From NCBI GenBank assembly GCA_002049455.2, contig KV919181.1, positions 1 through 54,122 on the forward strand: a stretch of DNA of 54,122 bases, read 5' to 3'. The translations under genes were made by a program, and so were the position numbers. The notes beneath the pieces are model-generated. The model saw only the letters and a program-made list of their open reading frames with translations, did no database searches and was not told the origin of the DNA. Every line of letters begins with the position of its first letter. The first letter of the stretch is position 1. This stretch comes from Porphyra umbilicalis. Taxonomy: Eukaryota; Rhodophyta; Bangiophyceae; Bangiales; Bangiaceae. Positions 10,162 through 21,607 of the stretch are shown here, piece after piece.

Positions 10162-10809
10162 ATGGCCACCCCTGCCTTTGACTTTGTCCGCATGGTCACT
10201 GCCTTTGAGGCGCTGACGTGGTCCCAAGACGCCCGCACCGGCGGCCGCCTCCCCGACGCGGCGCCCTTCCTCGCCGCCATGTCGGAAGTTGCGCTGCTCT
10301 TTGACCAGCTCGGCACCGGCTTTGGCTTTGTGCGCAAGGACATCACGTCCAAGGTCGCCATCCTCCGGTCCCACCTCGCCGCCGCGCCCGACACGTATCG
10401 GTCCCTCCAAACGGGTGTCACCGCCGAAGCCGCCGCCGGCACCGCGGCGGTAACGTCCCCCCCGTCGGCGGCGCGCACGCTGCTGCGGTTGTTGTGGGCG
10501 ACCAAATTTTTGGCCGTCCTCATGGCCGAACTCGGGTCCGCCTACACCCCGGGCAGCACCAAGACGCTGCGGGATGCGGTGGGCAAGGCGTACGGGGCGG
10601 CGCTCCGGCCCCACCACAGCTGGGTGGTGGCCAAGGGCGTGGCGGCCGCCCTGCTGCTGCTGCCGTCCAAGGAGGTGTTCCTCACCAAGGTGGGCGTCGA
10701 CCTCGCGCGGCGGGAGGAGCTGCTCCGTCGCGTCGACGCGGTGTTTGGGCCGCTGGTGGAGGACTGCTACGCGTTTTACGAGCGCCACCAGCTGCTCGGG
10801 TTGCCGTGA
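10162..10809 (+). CDS. Glycolipid-transfer-fold protein, CPTP/ACD11-like
   Basis: A 215-residue protein, the usual size for the GLTP family, starting at an ATG in a strong context (GCGCCATGG). The family signature is clear: a helix LFDQLGTGFGFVRKDITSKV, then RTLLRLLWATKF, then a His-x-Trp (HHSW). The residues that bind the lipid head group follow the phosphate-binding variant. D60 and K64 are four apart, R105 and R109 are four apart, and H152 precedes S-W. Canonical glycolipid binders have Asn and Trp at the equivalent sites. From family knowledge I infer transfer or sensing of ceramide-1-phosphate or a related phospholipid between membranes, in the cytosol. C runs directly precede the start and a 25-nt G run (10810-10834) directly follows the stop. 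Confidence 0.9.
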   Translation: MATPAFDFVRMVTAFEALTWSQDARTGGRLPDAAPFLAAMSEVALLFDQLGTGFGFVRKDITSKVAILRSHLAAAPDTYRSLQTGVTAEAAAGTAAVTSPPSAARTLLRLLWATKFLAVLMAELGSAYTPGSTKTLRDAVGKAYGAALRPHHSWVVAKGVAAALLLLPSKEVFLTKVGVDLARREELLRRVDAVFGPLVEDCYAFYERHQLLGLP

Positions 10810-12164
10810 GGGGGGGGGGGGGGGGGGGGGGGGGCGGGCGGCGCACGTTTGCTTGTTTTTTTTTGTCTTGAGGTTTTGGGCGCGCCGCCGGTTGGCCGCG
10901 CGCTGCCGGGACGGCTGGGGAGGAACGGCTTGTGGGGGACGAGGGAGACGCGGCGGGTGCGAGGAGCGCGCAAGGAGATGGGTGAATGGGCGGCTGCGCG
11001 TCGCCATCGACGCTGTTTTTGTCAGCGGCAACGGCACGCCGGCGCCTCGCGCTGGCACGGGGGGGCGGCCGCCACCCGTCTGGCCACGGCAGCGTCGGCC
11101 ACGGGGGGGAGCGAGCGGCGGGGCGGGGCGGCGCCGCCCGCGCTCGACCGGCGGGGCTGGCGGGGGCCCGACCGGCGGGGGGGTGCCCGCGTCCGTGGTG
11201 GGGGGCGCCGAGGCGTGGGGCCCGCGCCCCCGACACGGCGACGCGGCCGTGTGCCGTGGCGGGTGGGGTGGGCACGCGGCGGGTTTCCTAGCGGCGCGCA
11301 GGGGCGCGCGTGTCAACGGCCTTCTCTTTTTTTTTTTTTTTTTCTTTTTTTTTTTTTTTGTACCGAGCGTGGGCCCCCGCCGCCGGCGGCCCGCAACGGC
11401 CACGCGGCCGCGGCCGCGCGCGCCGCGGCGGGCACGGCGGGCGCGCCGGCCCGACGTGGTCCGCTGCCCGCGGGGGTGGCACGAGGGGGGCGACCGCGCG
11501 GCGGGCGTCGGTGCCGCCCCCCCCCCCCCCCCCCCACCAGCAGAGGCGTGGCCGCCACGAGCCGGCAGAGGCAGCCCCGCACAAGAGGAAGGCAGCGGGG
11601 CGGCGCACCTTAAGCGGGTGCACGCGCGCGCGTCCGACGCGACCGGCGCAGAAGAAAAAACAAAAAGCAGACGGCCGAGCGCGCCCCCCGCGCATGCACC
11701 GTGGCGGGGAAGGGGCGAGCCGCGGCGGGCGCCCGCCACGCCCGGGCGTGTGCCCCACGGTGAAAGCGGGGCCACGTGGCGCCGCGGGGGGCGGCGCGCC
11801 GCGGCGGCGACGGCGCGGCGCGCGGCGCACCCGGCGGCCGCTGCCTCTGCCCGCGCCGCGCCCGCCCCGCCGCCGCCGCCGCCGCCACCCCCACGGCCGA
11901 CGCGCGCGCCACGCCCCCCGCCCGTGGGCCACGCCGGCGCCCGCCGGCGGGGCGCACCCCCCCCCCGCGGCCGACGCGCCCCCCCCCCACGGGGCAAGGC
12001 GCACACGGGGCGCCGCCGCCCACGGCGGGGGCGCCCTCCCCCCCCCCCACCCCGCCGCCACCGGCGGCAGCGGGGGCGGCGGGGGCCACCCTTCCCCCCC
12101 CCCAACCGCGCTGGTGGTCCGCGTCGGCGCCCCCCACGGGCCGCGCGCGGGCCGCCCGCCGGCA

Positions 12165-12196
<32 letters not shown>

Positions 12197-12335
12197 AGCC
12201 CCCCGCGACGCGCCCGACCGCCAGCGACGGCCGCCGGCAACCGCCGCCGGGGGGCGTCTACCTCGGGCGCGCCCCCCGCCGGCGCCGCGGCGCCCGCGGC
12301 GCCCGACCGCGGGGCGCCACCGGCGCGCGCGCCGC

Positions 12336-12366
<31 letters not shown>

Positions 12367-12376
12367 GTCGCTGCCG
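10810..12376. other. 3' flank of the GLTP-like gene; low-complexity DNA
   Basis: The 25-nt G run at 10810-10834 is followed by a T-rich stretch (10853-10866), then GC-rich DNA, a long T tract at 11327-11359 and a C run at 11518-11536. From 11700 the DNA is extremely GC-rich. It may include the tail of the class II aldolase-like gene on the minus strand, where Ala-rich translation around 12180-12400 looks plausible. I cannot place the end. Confidence 0.4.
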
Positions 12377-13289
12377 TCAGCGTCGGCGGGGGCGCGCGCC
12401 GCCGCCGCCGCCGTCGGCCGGCGGCGGCGGCTCGACGGGCGGGGGCGCCGTCGGGGGCACCCCCCCCCCCCGGCGCGCGCCGGCGCCCCCCCCCCCCCCC
12501 CCCCCCAAAAAGGGCACCACGCGGCGGCGCATGACCGAGACGACCCCCCCCGGCGCCGCCGCGCCCGGCGACCCGACGGCAAACCAGCCGTGGCCGCGGC
12601 GCACCCACACCGCCTCGGCGGGGTAGGGGTGCGCCGCCCACAGGCGGACGAGCGCGGCCACATCCTCGGGGGTGCTAAAGAGCGTCTCTTCGGGGGAGAG
12701 GGGGATCCCCGCCGCCGCCGCCGCCCCCACCGTCTCGAGCGCGTGCCCGTGCAACGCCGCCGTCGGGCGGCGGGGTGGGGGTGACTCCCCGCCCCCCCCC
12801 CCCCCCCCCCGCCGCCGCTGCCGCACCCGCACCCGCACCCGCACCCGCGGCGGCGGGCCCCGCTGGCCCCATCAGCGCCGCCCACAGGAGGGGCGTATCC
12901 GAACTCGGGCGGGGGACCCCCCCGTCGGCCGTTGCCGGCGGCGGCACCCCCACCGGCGGCGTCTCGTACGTGGCCGCCCACGTCCGCGCGTCCCACCGCA
13001 CGACGCGCACCACGTCGGCGGGGGAGGCGGCGACGCCCGCCGCCTTGGCCGACCGCGACACGAGGAGGCCCCCGGCGGCGTCGACGAGCGCGCCATTCCC
13101 CGCGACGGCGCCGTCGGGGAGGACGGGCGCGCCGCCAGTCGCGGCGAGCGCGTCGAGGGCACACGTGAGGGGGGCGACCGCCGCCGCCCAGGCGGCGGGG
13201 GTGGCCAACCCGCGGGCGGTCGTCGCGCCCGCGTGGGTGGTGGTGAACTTGATGCGGGGGGCGCCGGCCGCCAGGGAGGTCGCTTCCAT
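12377..13289 (-). CDS. Class II aldolase/adducin-family protein, one frame break
   Basis: The ATG at 13289 (ACCATGG context) opens MEATSLAAGAPRIKF. The family pattern follows: a Gly-Asn segment (AGNGALVDAAGGLLVSRSA), a substrate-loop equivalent RPSSDTPLLWAAL, then LHGHAL with the paired zinc-ligand histidines. After that come GIPLSPEETLFSTPEDVAAL and VRRGHGWFAVG with the third histidine. In this family the fold binds a divalent metal and acts on sugar-phosphate or related aldol substrates; the substrate here is unknown. The first part and the LHGHAL part are in different frames. The switch falls on the C run at about 12791-12810, so run-length error is likely. A second C run (12483-12506) follows RRRVVPFL, so the stop at 12377 may not be the real end. 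An 18-nt coding-strand C run sits 5 nt upstream of the ATG. Confidence 0.7.
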
Positions 13290-15101
13290 GGTGAGGGGGG
13301 GGGGGGGGGGGGAGCAGACCGGCAGCGGGTCGGGCGCAAAGCGGGCGTGCCGGGGGCGGCTGCGACGCCGGCGGGGGGGGGTGGCAGTGACGGACGCGGG
13401 GCGAGGCGTGGGGATGGCCGCCGTCCGCCGGGGGGGGAGCACGCAGAATGGGTTCGGGGACACGGGAACGGGAGGCCACCCGTATTACGTATTTATCGAG
13501 ACACGGCGGGCGTTCCGACTGCCGTGCAGCAGCAGCGTCAGAAATATCGACACACCGAACGGGAGTCGCTCCCGTTCACCTTCCAGTTCGGGGGCGTCGC
13601 CCCGAACGGTCCCGGTCACGAGGGTCTATAGCATCAACTTACATTTTCGCGAAGGAAGCGTGTCAATTCTACCAGTTCTGGACCAGAAGTATCGACGGAT
13701 CTTCAAGTACACTTCGAGCGCCGAGGTGCGACGTCTCCTTCGACACTCGATCATCTGACGTTGCTGCGCGGCGATTCCTACCGTGGAGCGACGGTATGGA
13801 CATGGGTCGGGTGCATCGTGATGCAAACACTGTTGCTCACAGATGTATTGACTACAGATTGAACGGCTTTTTGGGATGCTCGTAGCCCTGAACCCTTCGG
13901 CAGGGAAGGTACGGCTTTTGGTGTGGCGATGGGCTGTCGCGCCTGCTGAGACCAAGTCCGTGGCCGACGCAATCAGGTCGCACGAAGAAGATGAGTCGCA
14001 CCTGTGGTCGCGACGACGGCGAGTCGGAGAAATGGCAATGTCAACCGCGCTGTAACTGTACTGATCTAGATGAAACTCCAAGCCCCAGGTGAAAAGATCC
14101 AGTTGTAAACCTCGCCGAAGCATGGCGATGTCAATCCTTCACGACCAAGCCATCCTATTGGTCTGCATTAGCTGAGATCTCTCAAAATACCATCGGGACC
14201 GTCTCACAACTGCAAGCGTTACTGTCCCCCTCGCGTGACGGCCAGGTGAGGACGGGGCCCGGGCCGCTGGGCGCGGGCGAAGCACCGGGCGGCCGGGACA
14301 ACACCACGCGCGACGGCGGGGGCGGCGGCACCGGCGTGGGGCCGTTGGCACCGGGCGCAGTGACCCACGAGGATGGCGCCGAGCCCGGCGGTGCCACTGA
14401 GTCCCGCGGGATCCCGGAGCCGGTCGACGGCGGCAAGGCCGGGAGCGGCGGGGAAGGGGAGCCGACCGACGGCCGCCGCCACTGAGCGGGGCGGGCGGGT
14501 GGCGCGGTCAGGCCGGCGAGCGGCGTCCCCACCAAGGAGTGGAGTGGGGAGCCGGGAGACGAGGGAGCGTTGGCGGCGAGACACCCCCCGCAACGGAGCA
14601 CCGTGGGGCGGGGGTGCTGGGCGGCGAAGCGGGAGGTGCCGAGGGTGGGCGCTCGGGGCGAGGGGGCTCCCATCCTGGGAGAGGGGCGTGCGGGCAGAGG
14701 CCAGGAGCCGAGTATAGATAGGAGGGAGGGAGGCCCAGGGTTGGGCGAGGGGGCGCGACCAGAGCAAGAAGATATCCCCCGTTTTGTGTACGCGCTGGGC
14801 TCTCGGCGCGGTGTGGGCGACGTGGCCACCCCCTTCCCCCTCACCAACACAAGGACCGGACAACAGTTACGGTCAGAGCCTGGCATCGATTGTCCAAAAC
14901 GGGAGTTTCTCCCGTTCTTCCTTCCGTTCGCGAACAGGAGGGAGAACGGGAGTCGCTCCCGTTCGGGCGGCCTCCGAACGGGACCCCCGTTCGGTCTCCC
15001 GTTCTAGATGCAGTCTTTGTGACGAGCGGTGCGGGCGACGGCGCTTTCCAGTGCGGCAATCTCGTGCCCCTGAGTCAACGGGTCCGAGGTCAACTGCAGA
15101 C
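13290..15101. other. Intergenic, GC-poorer; flanks the large transposon
   Basis: Bases 13440-14220 are moderate in G+C and look non-coding. I compared them with the known spliceosomal snRNAs by eye and found no match. A minus-strand frame at 14182-14886 is open with Pro/Ser/Ala-rich composition but no domain. Several ACGGGAG/CTCCCGT hairpins begin here and are listed separately. Confidence 0.4.
13557..13577. repeat. GAACGGGAG/CTCCCGTTC hairpin, outlying copy
   Basis: Perfect 9-bp arms around a 3-base loop (TCG). This is an isolated copy of the hairpin family that clusters at 14898-15228 and recurs at 24789-24807. Confidence 0.7.
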
Positions 15102-15228
15102 CGTCACAAGAATGACAACCGCGACAGGAGGCCAGACGGGAGTCCCGTCGAGGGGCATGCTGAACGAAATGACTCCCGTTGCCCTTCCGGTTCAGGCACC
15201 GGAGTCTAGACGGGAGAAACTCCCGTCT
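14898..15228. repeat. Cluster of short ACGGGAG/CTCCCGT hairpins
   Basis: Five inverted repeats share an ACGGGA-type arm and have loops of one to three bases: 14898-14916, 14944-14964, 14974-14994 (arm variant CCGAACGGG), 15135-15149 and 15208-15228. Partial arms also occur near 14995-15004 and 15171-15180. The cluster spans the left end of the large transposon. A matching hairpin lies in its right end. Confidence 0.75.
15102..15166. repeat. Left inverted repeat of the KDZ-type element
   Basis: Shared blocks, compared with the reverse complement of 24771-24829: CGTCAxAAGAAT(C)GACAACC at 15102-15120, the GACGGGAG hairpin at 15135-15149, and GCTGAACG at 15159-15166. Order and approximate spacing are the same in both arms, with small insertions between blocks. 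Confidence 0.65.
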
Positions 15229-15815
15229 GGGGCTGTGATGCCAGCCTCTGCTGAGCGGCCTTGCAGCCGCGCCTCATCGGGAAGGCGGCAACCTTAGCGG
15301 ACACTACTGAGGGCCAATGGCATCTCCTAGATCGTAGTCAACCGAGACAAGGCTCTAAAGTGGGCGCAGGCCGACGAGATCTGGGAGATAGGAGGAGTTT
15401 CCATTGGAAAGGACAGGCCAGCTGAACGAACAATACAAGCAGCGGACAAAGTACTGGGCACAATGAAGCGAGGAAGGGATCTGGGTTGCACCGCGCAGCG
15501 ATGCGCTACGACCAAGTCTATGACAGCCACGACCGCCCCCACTTTTTGAGAGGCAGCGGGCATCTGTGCGCAGGTTGCGGAGTGGGGCAGGTGTGCCTCC
15601 GGGCTCACGGTCTGACCCGACTGCATTGTGCCTGAGTTTGTACACGTCTGCGCTCGGGGGGCGGGGGCGGGGGGGGTCTGGTAGCGGCTTTGCAGCCGCG
15701 GCGGCGGACACTTGCACGTGGTATGGAAAAGGATAAAAGTACAGGTATCGTTGTCCACTGCGAAAGGTCTACCCGACAACCCCTCCGAGCCCGCTCTAGG
15801 TTCACCCCCCTTCCG

Positions 15816-18800
15816 TCAAAAGCCCGGGTGCATGGACCGAGTCGTCCAAGGAAAGAAGGGGTTGGTAAAATAGCGGGAAGCCCGGCGCTCCCCAACGGTG
15901 TTGGCTTTGTTGCCAGGAGTGGCGAAGAGCCCCAGGCGGTCAGACAAGTCGAACCAGTCGACTTGCACGTCCTCTGCACGCAGGATGCGCGTGGCGTCAA
16001 CCAGGTCCAGGGCGGGATAGGCGTCGGAGGACGCCGCAAAGTCCCATCCCAGGCGGACGCACCCGTACCGGGTGAGCACACACCCCGGCCGTGCGTCGAC
16101 GCGGCGCATGCGCTGCAAGACGACGCAGCTACGACGGTCGCGCCCAGCAGCGCGAAGCACAAGGCGCAGGCGGCCCCAACAGACCGCGCCGTCCAGCCCC
16201 TCGTACCGCACGAAAGAGAACCAGGGCTTTCCGATGAACGAACGTGCCGCCCGCAGGTGCTGCAAGACACCCGGCGCCCCCCACTCAAACCGCGCGATAA
16301 TGCGCACGGTATTGTGCACCGTGACATAGTCGTCCGCGTTCAAGTCGAGGACGGCCGGCAGCTGATGCAGAGTGGGGTCCTCAGCAAGGCCACCCACGTT
16401 CACGCGGTCGCCGCGACCAGTGAACGACAACTGCGCCGTCGACTGGGCGGGGGTCGCCGGCGGTGTGGCCTCGTCGTCGCTGCTGGCGCCCACGGTGGCG
16501 GGGGAAGGCGCTGGCGATGAGGTGGCGGCGTCCGTGTCGTGCACACCACGCAGGATGGCCGACTGCGCCTCGTCGCAGCGCATCATCTGCAGCGCCACCG
16601 TCGGGCCGCGCTTGTTCGTGCGGCGAAACATCCGCTTGCAGCCGGAGTGCAGCTTCTCGTTGTCCGACGTGTCGCCCTCCCAGAGGTTGCCGCGGCCTCG
16701 GAGCTCGTCGGCCAAGTGCTGGACGAGCCGGTGCACCTTGCTCGTGTGTACGTGGCCGTAGAGGGTTTGTAGGCCGTCGACCGCGAAGGCGGCTGCGTGC
16801 TCCTCCATGGCCGAAATCTGCTCGTTAGAAATCGCCGTAGTGTCCGCGACGTTGTCGCCAAAGAGCTCCCCGCCCAGCTGCGCGGCGCGACAGAAGAGGT
16901 CGAGCATGGCGTCGTGCAGCGGCATGCCCTGAAAAGCATCTTCGTAATCGTCAGTGTTGACGACGCCTGGGCCGGGCAGGGAGTCGGCCGCTGCCGTCGG
17001 CTCGCCGTGGCGCGTGGGCGCCTCGTCTCCCTCGGACTGGGTGCTGAAATCGTAGTCGCTGCCGCTGTCAGACTGGGGGCCGTGCGCCGCCAAGTTGGAG
17101 TTGGCGGGGGCGACGTTGCCGCCCTCCGCGCTTGACTCGGAGCCGTCCTCGTCGGCTGGGCCCAACGCGCCCGCCACCATGAATGCCCAAAATGCGCTGA
17201 AGTGGCGCCAGCTTCTGCCAGTCATAGTCGCCTGAGTTTCCTTCCTGGTCACGAAGCACCTGGGAAAGAGAGAAAGCGGGGGGATCAGACAACGTGACGC
17301 CATTTACAAACTCGGTCAGCGGCCACTTCCAGCTGCAGCGCGGCGTCGAGCAACAGGCCGTGTACGGCCGACGCTCAATCGTCTCCCACCCCCCGTAGGT
17401 GCTGCAGTCCCAGCCGTGCCCCGCACCACCCGCGAGAAGTCCCGCACTCACGCAGTACCCGGCATCACACCCAACTGCCTCTCACCCATCACCAGCACCA
17501 GCGCAAAGAAACGTACCCTGGGGGAGCCGGTGCCGCTTTGCAGTTACGACCGAGGTGGAAACCCCGGAGGTTTACCGCGTCCAGCGTCTGAGCGACAGAG
17601 CCGAGGCGAGCGCCGCTGCGCCCGCGGCAAAGGGCCGCCAGAACAGACGGCAGGCGCTGGGCCAAGTCCCGGAGCACGCCCAGCTTCCACACGTGCAGCA
17701 GGTCAAAAGACACAATACGGTAGAGGTTGTGGGCGCCCGTGCCCAGGCCGTGCACAGCGCCGAGCGCCGGGACGAACGCGAGGGCGCTGTGCTGCTCCCC
17801 CAGCATCCGGCGGCGGCTCGGACGCGGGTCGTCGGCGCGGACGACGGCGGCGGCCAGCTGCGCGTCGAGCGTCGTGATGACGTCGCGCTCCACCGCTGGG
17901 ATGCCCATCAGGCCGCCGCTGACCCGTTTGTCCTCCAAGCAGGGGGAACAAAAGAAGTTGCACTGGTTGCCCATGAGCCCGTAGAAGTTGCGCTCCTCGG
18001 GCTGGTCCACGACCAAGCCGAGAACCCGCGGCACGAGACGGACCAATCCGTGGCCGGCAACGGGCGCCAAGATGCTCGTCTCGCTCGCTCTGATCAGGCG
18101 GCGCAGCGACATCGCGATGCACCTCTGGAAGAGGTCGTTGCGCATGTCGCTGGTCGCAACGCGCGCCGCGGGGGTCTTCTCCGTCGGCTTGCCGACGTGC
18201 TCGACGTAGCCGACCGTCACCCAACGGCAGCCGCCGTCGAGAACGTTGATACAAGCCGCCCGAACCGGGTACATGTAGCAGGCACCGGACCAGGAGACCA
18301 GCGCCTCGTCCGCGTGCAGGTGGATGCCCAGGACGCGCGCGTCGGGGCCGTGAATCTGACGCACTCTGCGGTCCTCCATCAGGTACAGGTCGCTGTCGAG
18401 CGACCCGTGACGCACGCGCCCCGAATCGTCGCCATCCAGGTCGACACGGCCAAGCCGCGCCGCTACGCCGTAGTCACCCGCCACGGCGGCGTCGTCATTG
18501 GCGCCAAAGGACACGGTGTTAGCGGTCGAGAGCGCGTCCAACCCGACCTGGAGCACGTCTCTATGGTAGTACACGAACGTGCGCCCGCCCACGACGATGG
18601 GTACTTGCTGCCATTTACGCTGCGCCAGCACCCGGTTCATCTCCTGGCGCGTGGCGGTCAGGAAGGAGTGGTCGCTCGCAAACGCGGAGGTGAAGGGGCC
18701 TTGCCCGTCGCTTCCGCGCGCCGCCTCCCGCTCCACCGCTCGCAGCGACTGGGCGTACTCGACCTGGTCAGGGTCGCTCAGCCCGCTGCCGCCCGCTGTC

Positions 18801-19576
18801 AGGGCAAAGCGCAGCGTGCCGCGCAGCGCCGGAGAGTTGAAGCGGGTGGGGCGCACCCCCCACAAGGGATCAACCACCGGCACCGCCTGGGACGCCTCGG
18901 GCAGGCGTTCGTAATATGCGCGGATGCGCGCCGCCGTGCTGCTGAAGAAGACGTGCTGCGTCATGCGCGCGTCCGCCGCCGAGGCCACCTCGTCGCCGGT
19001 ACCCGGGTTGAGGAAGCTCTCAAGGTCGTCAAATGCCGCGTACTCGGCCGCCCCGCCCATCCCGTCCGCCCCGCCCGACGCCGACGAGGAGCTGCTGTCG
19101 GAACTGCCATCATCGTTGTTGGAGAAAAGGCCGGCCCGCGGGGGGTGGGGGCCCACCCCGTCGTCGTCTCCCTCCGTGTCTGAAATGGGCGGCGGCGGCC
19201 CTTCGCCATCCGCGTCCATGTTGGCAAGCGGCGGCTGCCCATCGTCGTCCTCCGTCTCCAAGACGAGCGCACGCACGCCGTCGTCCTCGCCAGCGGCCTC
19301 CGCGTCTATGTTGACCGAAAACTGCGGCAGAGGGGACGTGGGGAGCTCTAACGCCGCCACGTCGGCGTCCAACAAGGCGGGAGGGGCATCGCCTCCGGCG
19401 CCAAAGGGGCCAAAGACAAACTCCGCCGCCGGCGCCATGGTGCCGGCGCCGAAAAGCCGGCTCTCGTTCTTGTGCGACGCTTGTACGTGGCGGGCCTTGT
19501 TCGCGTCCGTGCGAAACCACTCCGCGCAGTAGTCGCACTTCACGGCAGGGAGGGACGCACCAGCCGGCGACGCCAT
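15816..19576 (-). CDS. KDZ/Plavaka-type transposase with N-terminal C2H2 finger
   Basis: Three exons are inferred: 19576-17517, 17401-17312 and 17259-15816. The introns are 17516-17402 (GTACGT...CAG) and 17311-17260 (GTTTGT...CAG). Phases match and give 1197 residues ending at a TGA. The start at 19576 (MASPAGASL) lies downstream of a TATA box; the frame is open further upstream. Residues C14, C17, H30 and H35 form a C2H2 finger. An acidic Ser/Asp-rich linker follows. The RNase-H-like core shows LGIHLHADEALVSW near residue 420 and FDLLHVWKLGVLRDL near 623, the positions where Plavaka and related transposases carry catalytic Asp residues. LYGHVHTSKVHRLVQHLADE near 884 resembles the C-terminal helical region of Tnp2-like transposases. 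It should bind the element ends and cut and paste in the nucleus. Donor choice for intron 2 rests on phase. Codon use is less GC-extreme than in neighbouring genes. Confidence 0.75.
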
Positions 19577-21607
19577 GACACAACCTTGAGTGGGGAGCGC
19601 GACGACGACACCTTGTAGCGGGGGGGCGGGGGCGGGGCTTGGTGGCAAGGAGGGGACGGGCACGCAGGCTAGGGTTGAGGGTGTGGTGTGGTCGGTGGCA
19701 GTGCTCGTGTCGACGGTGGGGGAGAGGGAGTCCACCGTCACTTCGTGGGAGACAGAGAATATATACGAGTTGCGAGGCATCAATGGGGCAACTAGTGGGG
19801 GAAAAAGCGGGGCGCTCAGAGCGTGCAAGGCACACGCGGGCACGGTGGCGGGTTAGACACCAAGGTGCGCCTCTGGCCCCCATGCAAAAGCCAACAGTAC
19901 CAGGGAGAGCCCAGCAAGACAAAATTCGGGACGGACGTACAGAAAAAGGATACCACAAGCCCGTCAGACCGGCGTGGGAGCGTCCGTGGCCGCGAGGGTG
20001 ATGGACAAAGCACATGATGGGAGGGGGGATTAAGAGACAAGCGGTATTGGCAGACTGCGGCAACACGCCAGCGCCGCCGGCAGCAGCGGGTGGCCGTTCC
20101 AGCGCCGCGCACGAGACCCGCACCGGACCGCGCCGAGCGGGCGCGCGGTGCCGGACAATGGCACCCAACCGCCCCGAGGGGCACCTCGGCCGCAGGCGTC
20201 CAGCCCCAAGACGAGGACAGGTACGAGCGGTGTGACCGTGGTGCGCATCTCCCAAGCCCTCAGAAATAGCCGCAGTTGAGGGGGTTACAGCCATCGAGCG
20301 CGTAAATGTGCTGTCTCTACAGCCTCAACGACTGCGGTCACAAGCAGCCGCGAGCTCTGTGCATACAAAGCTACGCCGGCAGTGGCGTGACCGGCCCCCC
20401 AATGGCAGCGTCACTACGCGTCCGCAAGGCGTGTCCATCATGGCTCATCCAAGCAGCAAAGAAAGTGCAAAGGACGGCGGTCACAAGACGGTGCTCGCCT
20501 CGCTGGGTCAGCGTACAACTCACACCCCGACGGCCCGCAACGCCAGAGTCCGGCCGCTCTCGCAATGCAGCCGACCGCGGCACGGCCCCGCCGCCGACCC
20601 GCGCGTCCCCGTCCACCAGTCACACAACCCCCCCTCCCCCCCCCCCCCTCCCCCCCTCGCATAGACTACGTACAAGGCTGTTGCTGACGATGCCTCGGAA
20701 TGAAAATGATAAGAAGCGGAACGCTGCCGCAGAGTACGCAGGTGTGCCAACAGAAGCGCTGCAGTGGCGATGACCGCTCCAGGACCCCTCCAAGGCGATC
20801 GGTTGGCTCGGGCTTCCCAGAGTGAGTGGCCTCAATACACCTGACAGTTGCCCAGTCCTTTCAGAGATACTTTCATGCCTGAGAATCACGTTTCTACGAA
20901 AAGCGCATCGTCTGCAGTATCCTGTACAGCCAATGAATGCATGGGATCCATCCTGGTAGCACCCCCTCTGGGCTAGAATGCGTTTTGAGTCCCGCATTTT
21001 GTGAGTCTTGTGCACGTACAATTGACTGCCGGCGAATTGATCCTTCATCTTGTGTCACGTCGGGCGCTTCGTTGCCGGCAGGCCCGATCTCTTCGCGTCC
21101 CCCACGTCCGCTTGCACGACCTCTGCAACACATCGCTGTCTTCCTACCCCCACTGCCCGTCGGTATCCTGGTGACCTGCTTCTGATCTGCCGCTTTGACC
21201 GACAGACGCTGACCCCCCCCCCCCCCCCCGCCCTCTTATTGTACGTACGTCGGGGTCCGGCCCGTGAAAACGGCGCGAGCACCGGTCCGTTGCTTTTTTG
21301 CAAGCACTGCGGCGACGCGGGCACGCCGGACGAGAGGGGACTCTGTCAACGCGTGGGCGTGCGCGGGAATGTGCGAGTTCTTGGCGCGTTCACCGCGTCG
21401 CCCGTGCCGGGCTGGGGCCCTTCGCGACGCCCTGCGGATGCAGTGACGAGTACATATGCGGGTGTCGCCCGCTTCTCGGGCACTCATCTCACGCAGACGC
21501 ATCCCACCACCGCTCTTGCCTGCACTTTCTCCGGCCATTCCCTGCCTCTGTAATACCTCTTCCTCCCCCTCTACCCTGCGAATACCTTCCGGAATCCTCC
21601 CTGTGCA
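19577..21607. other. Central non-coding region of the transposon, divergent promoters
   Basis: About 2 kb separates the two divergent start codons. G+C is moderate. Open frames here are short and give no recognisable protein. It should hold both promoters; I see a TATA box only for the transposase. A C-run region at 20629-20657 and another at 21213-21229 are the only homopolymer tracts. Confidence 0.5.
19759..19766 (-). promoter_or_regulatory. TATA-like box for the transposase
   Basis: TATATA (core 19760-19765) lies about 185 nt upstream of the chosen ATG at 19576, leaving room for a 5' leader of roughly 155 nt. The sequence is palindromic, so the strand is assigned from the gene. Confidence 0.4.

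Noticed and set aside
10099..13479. A 1126-residue minus-strand open frame
   Set aside because: It is Pro/Arg-rich throughout and overlaps the GLTP-like gene antisense and the class II aldolase-like gene out of frame; it is a shadow.
13780..13990. Possible small nuclear RNA in the island left of the transposon
   Set aside because: No Sm site or match to U1, U2, U4, U5 or U6 core sequences could be seen.
17399..19183. 594-residue plus-strand frame over the transposase
   Set aside because: Antisense shadow of the transposase exon 1, which carries recognisable motifs.
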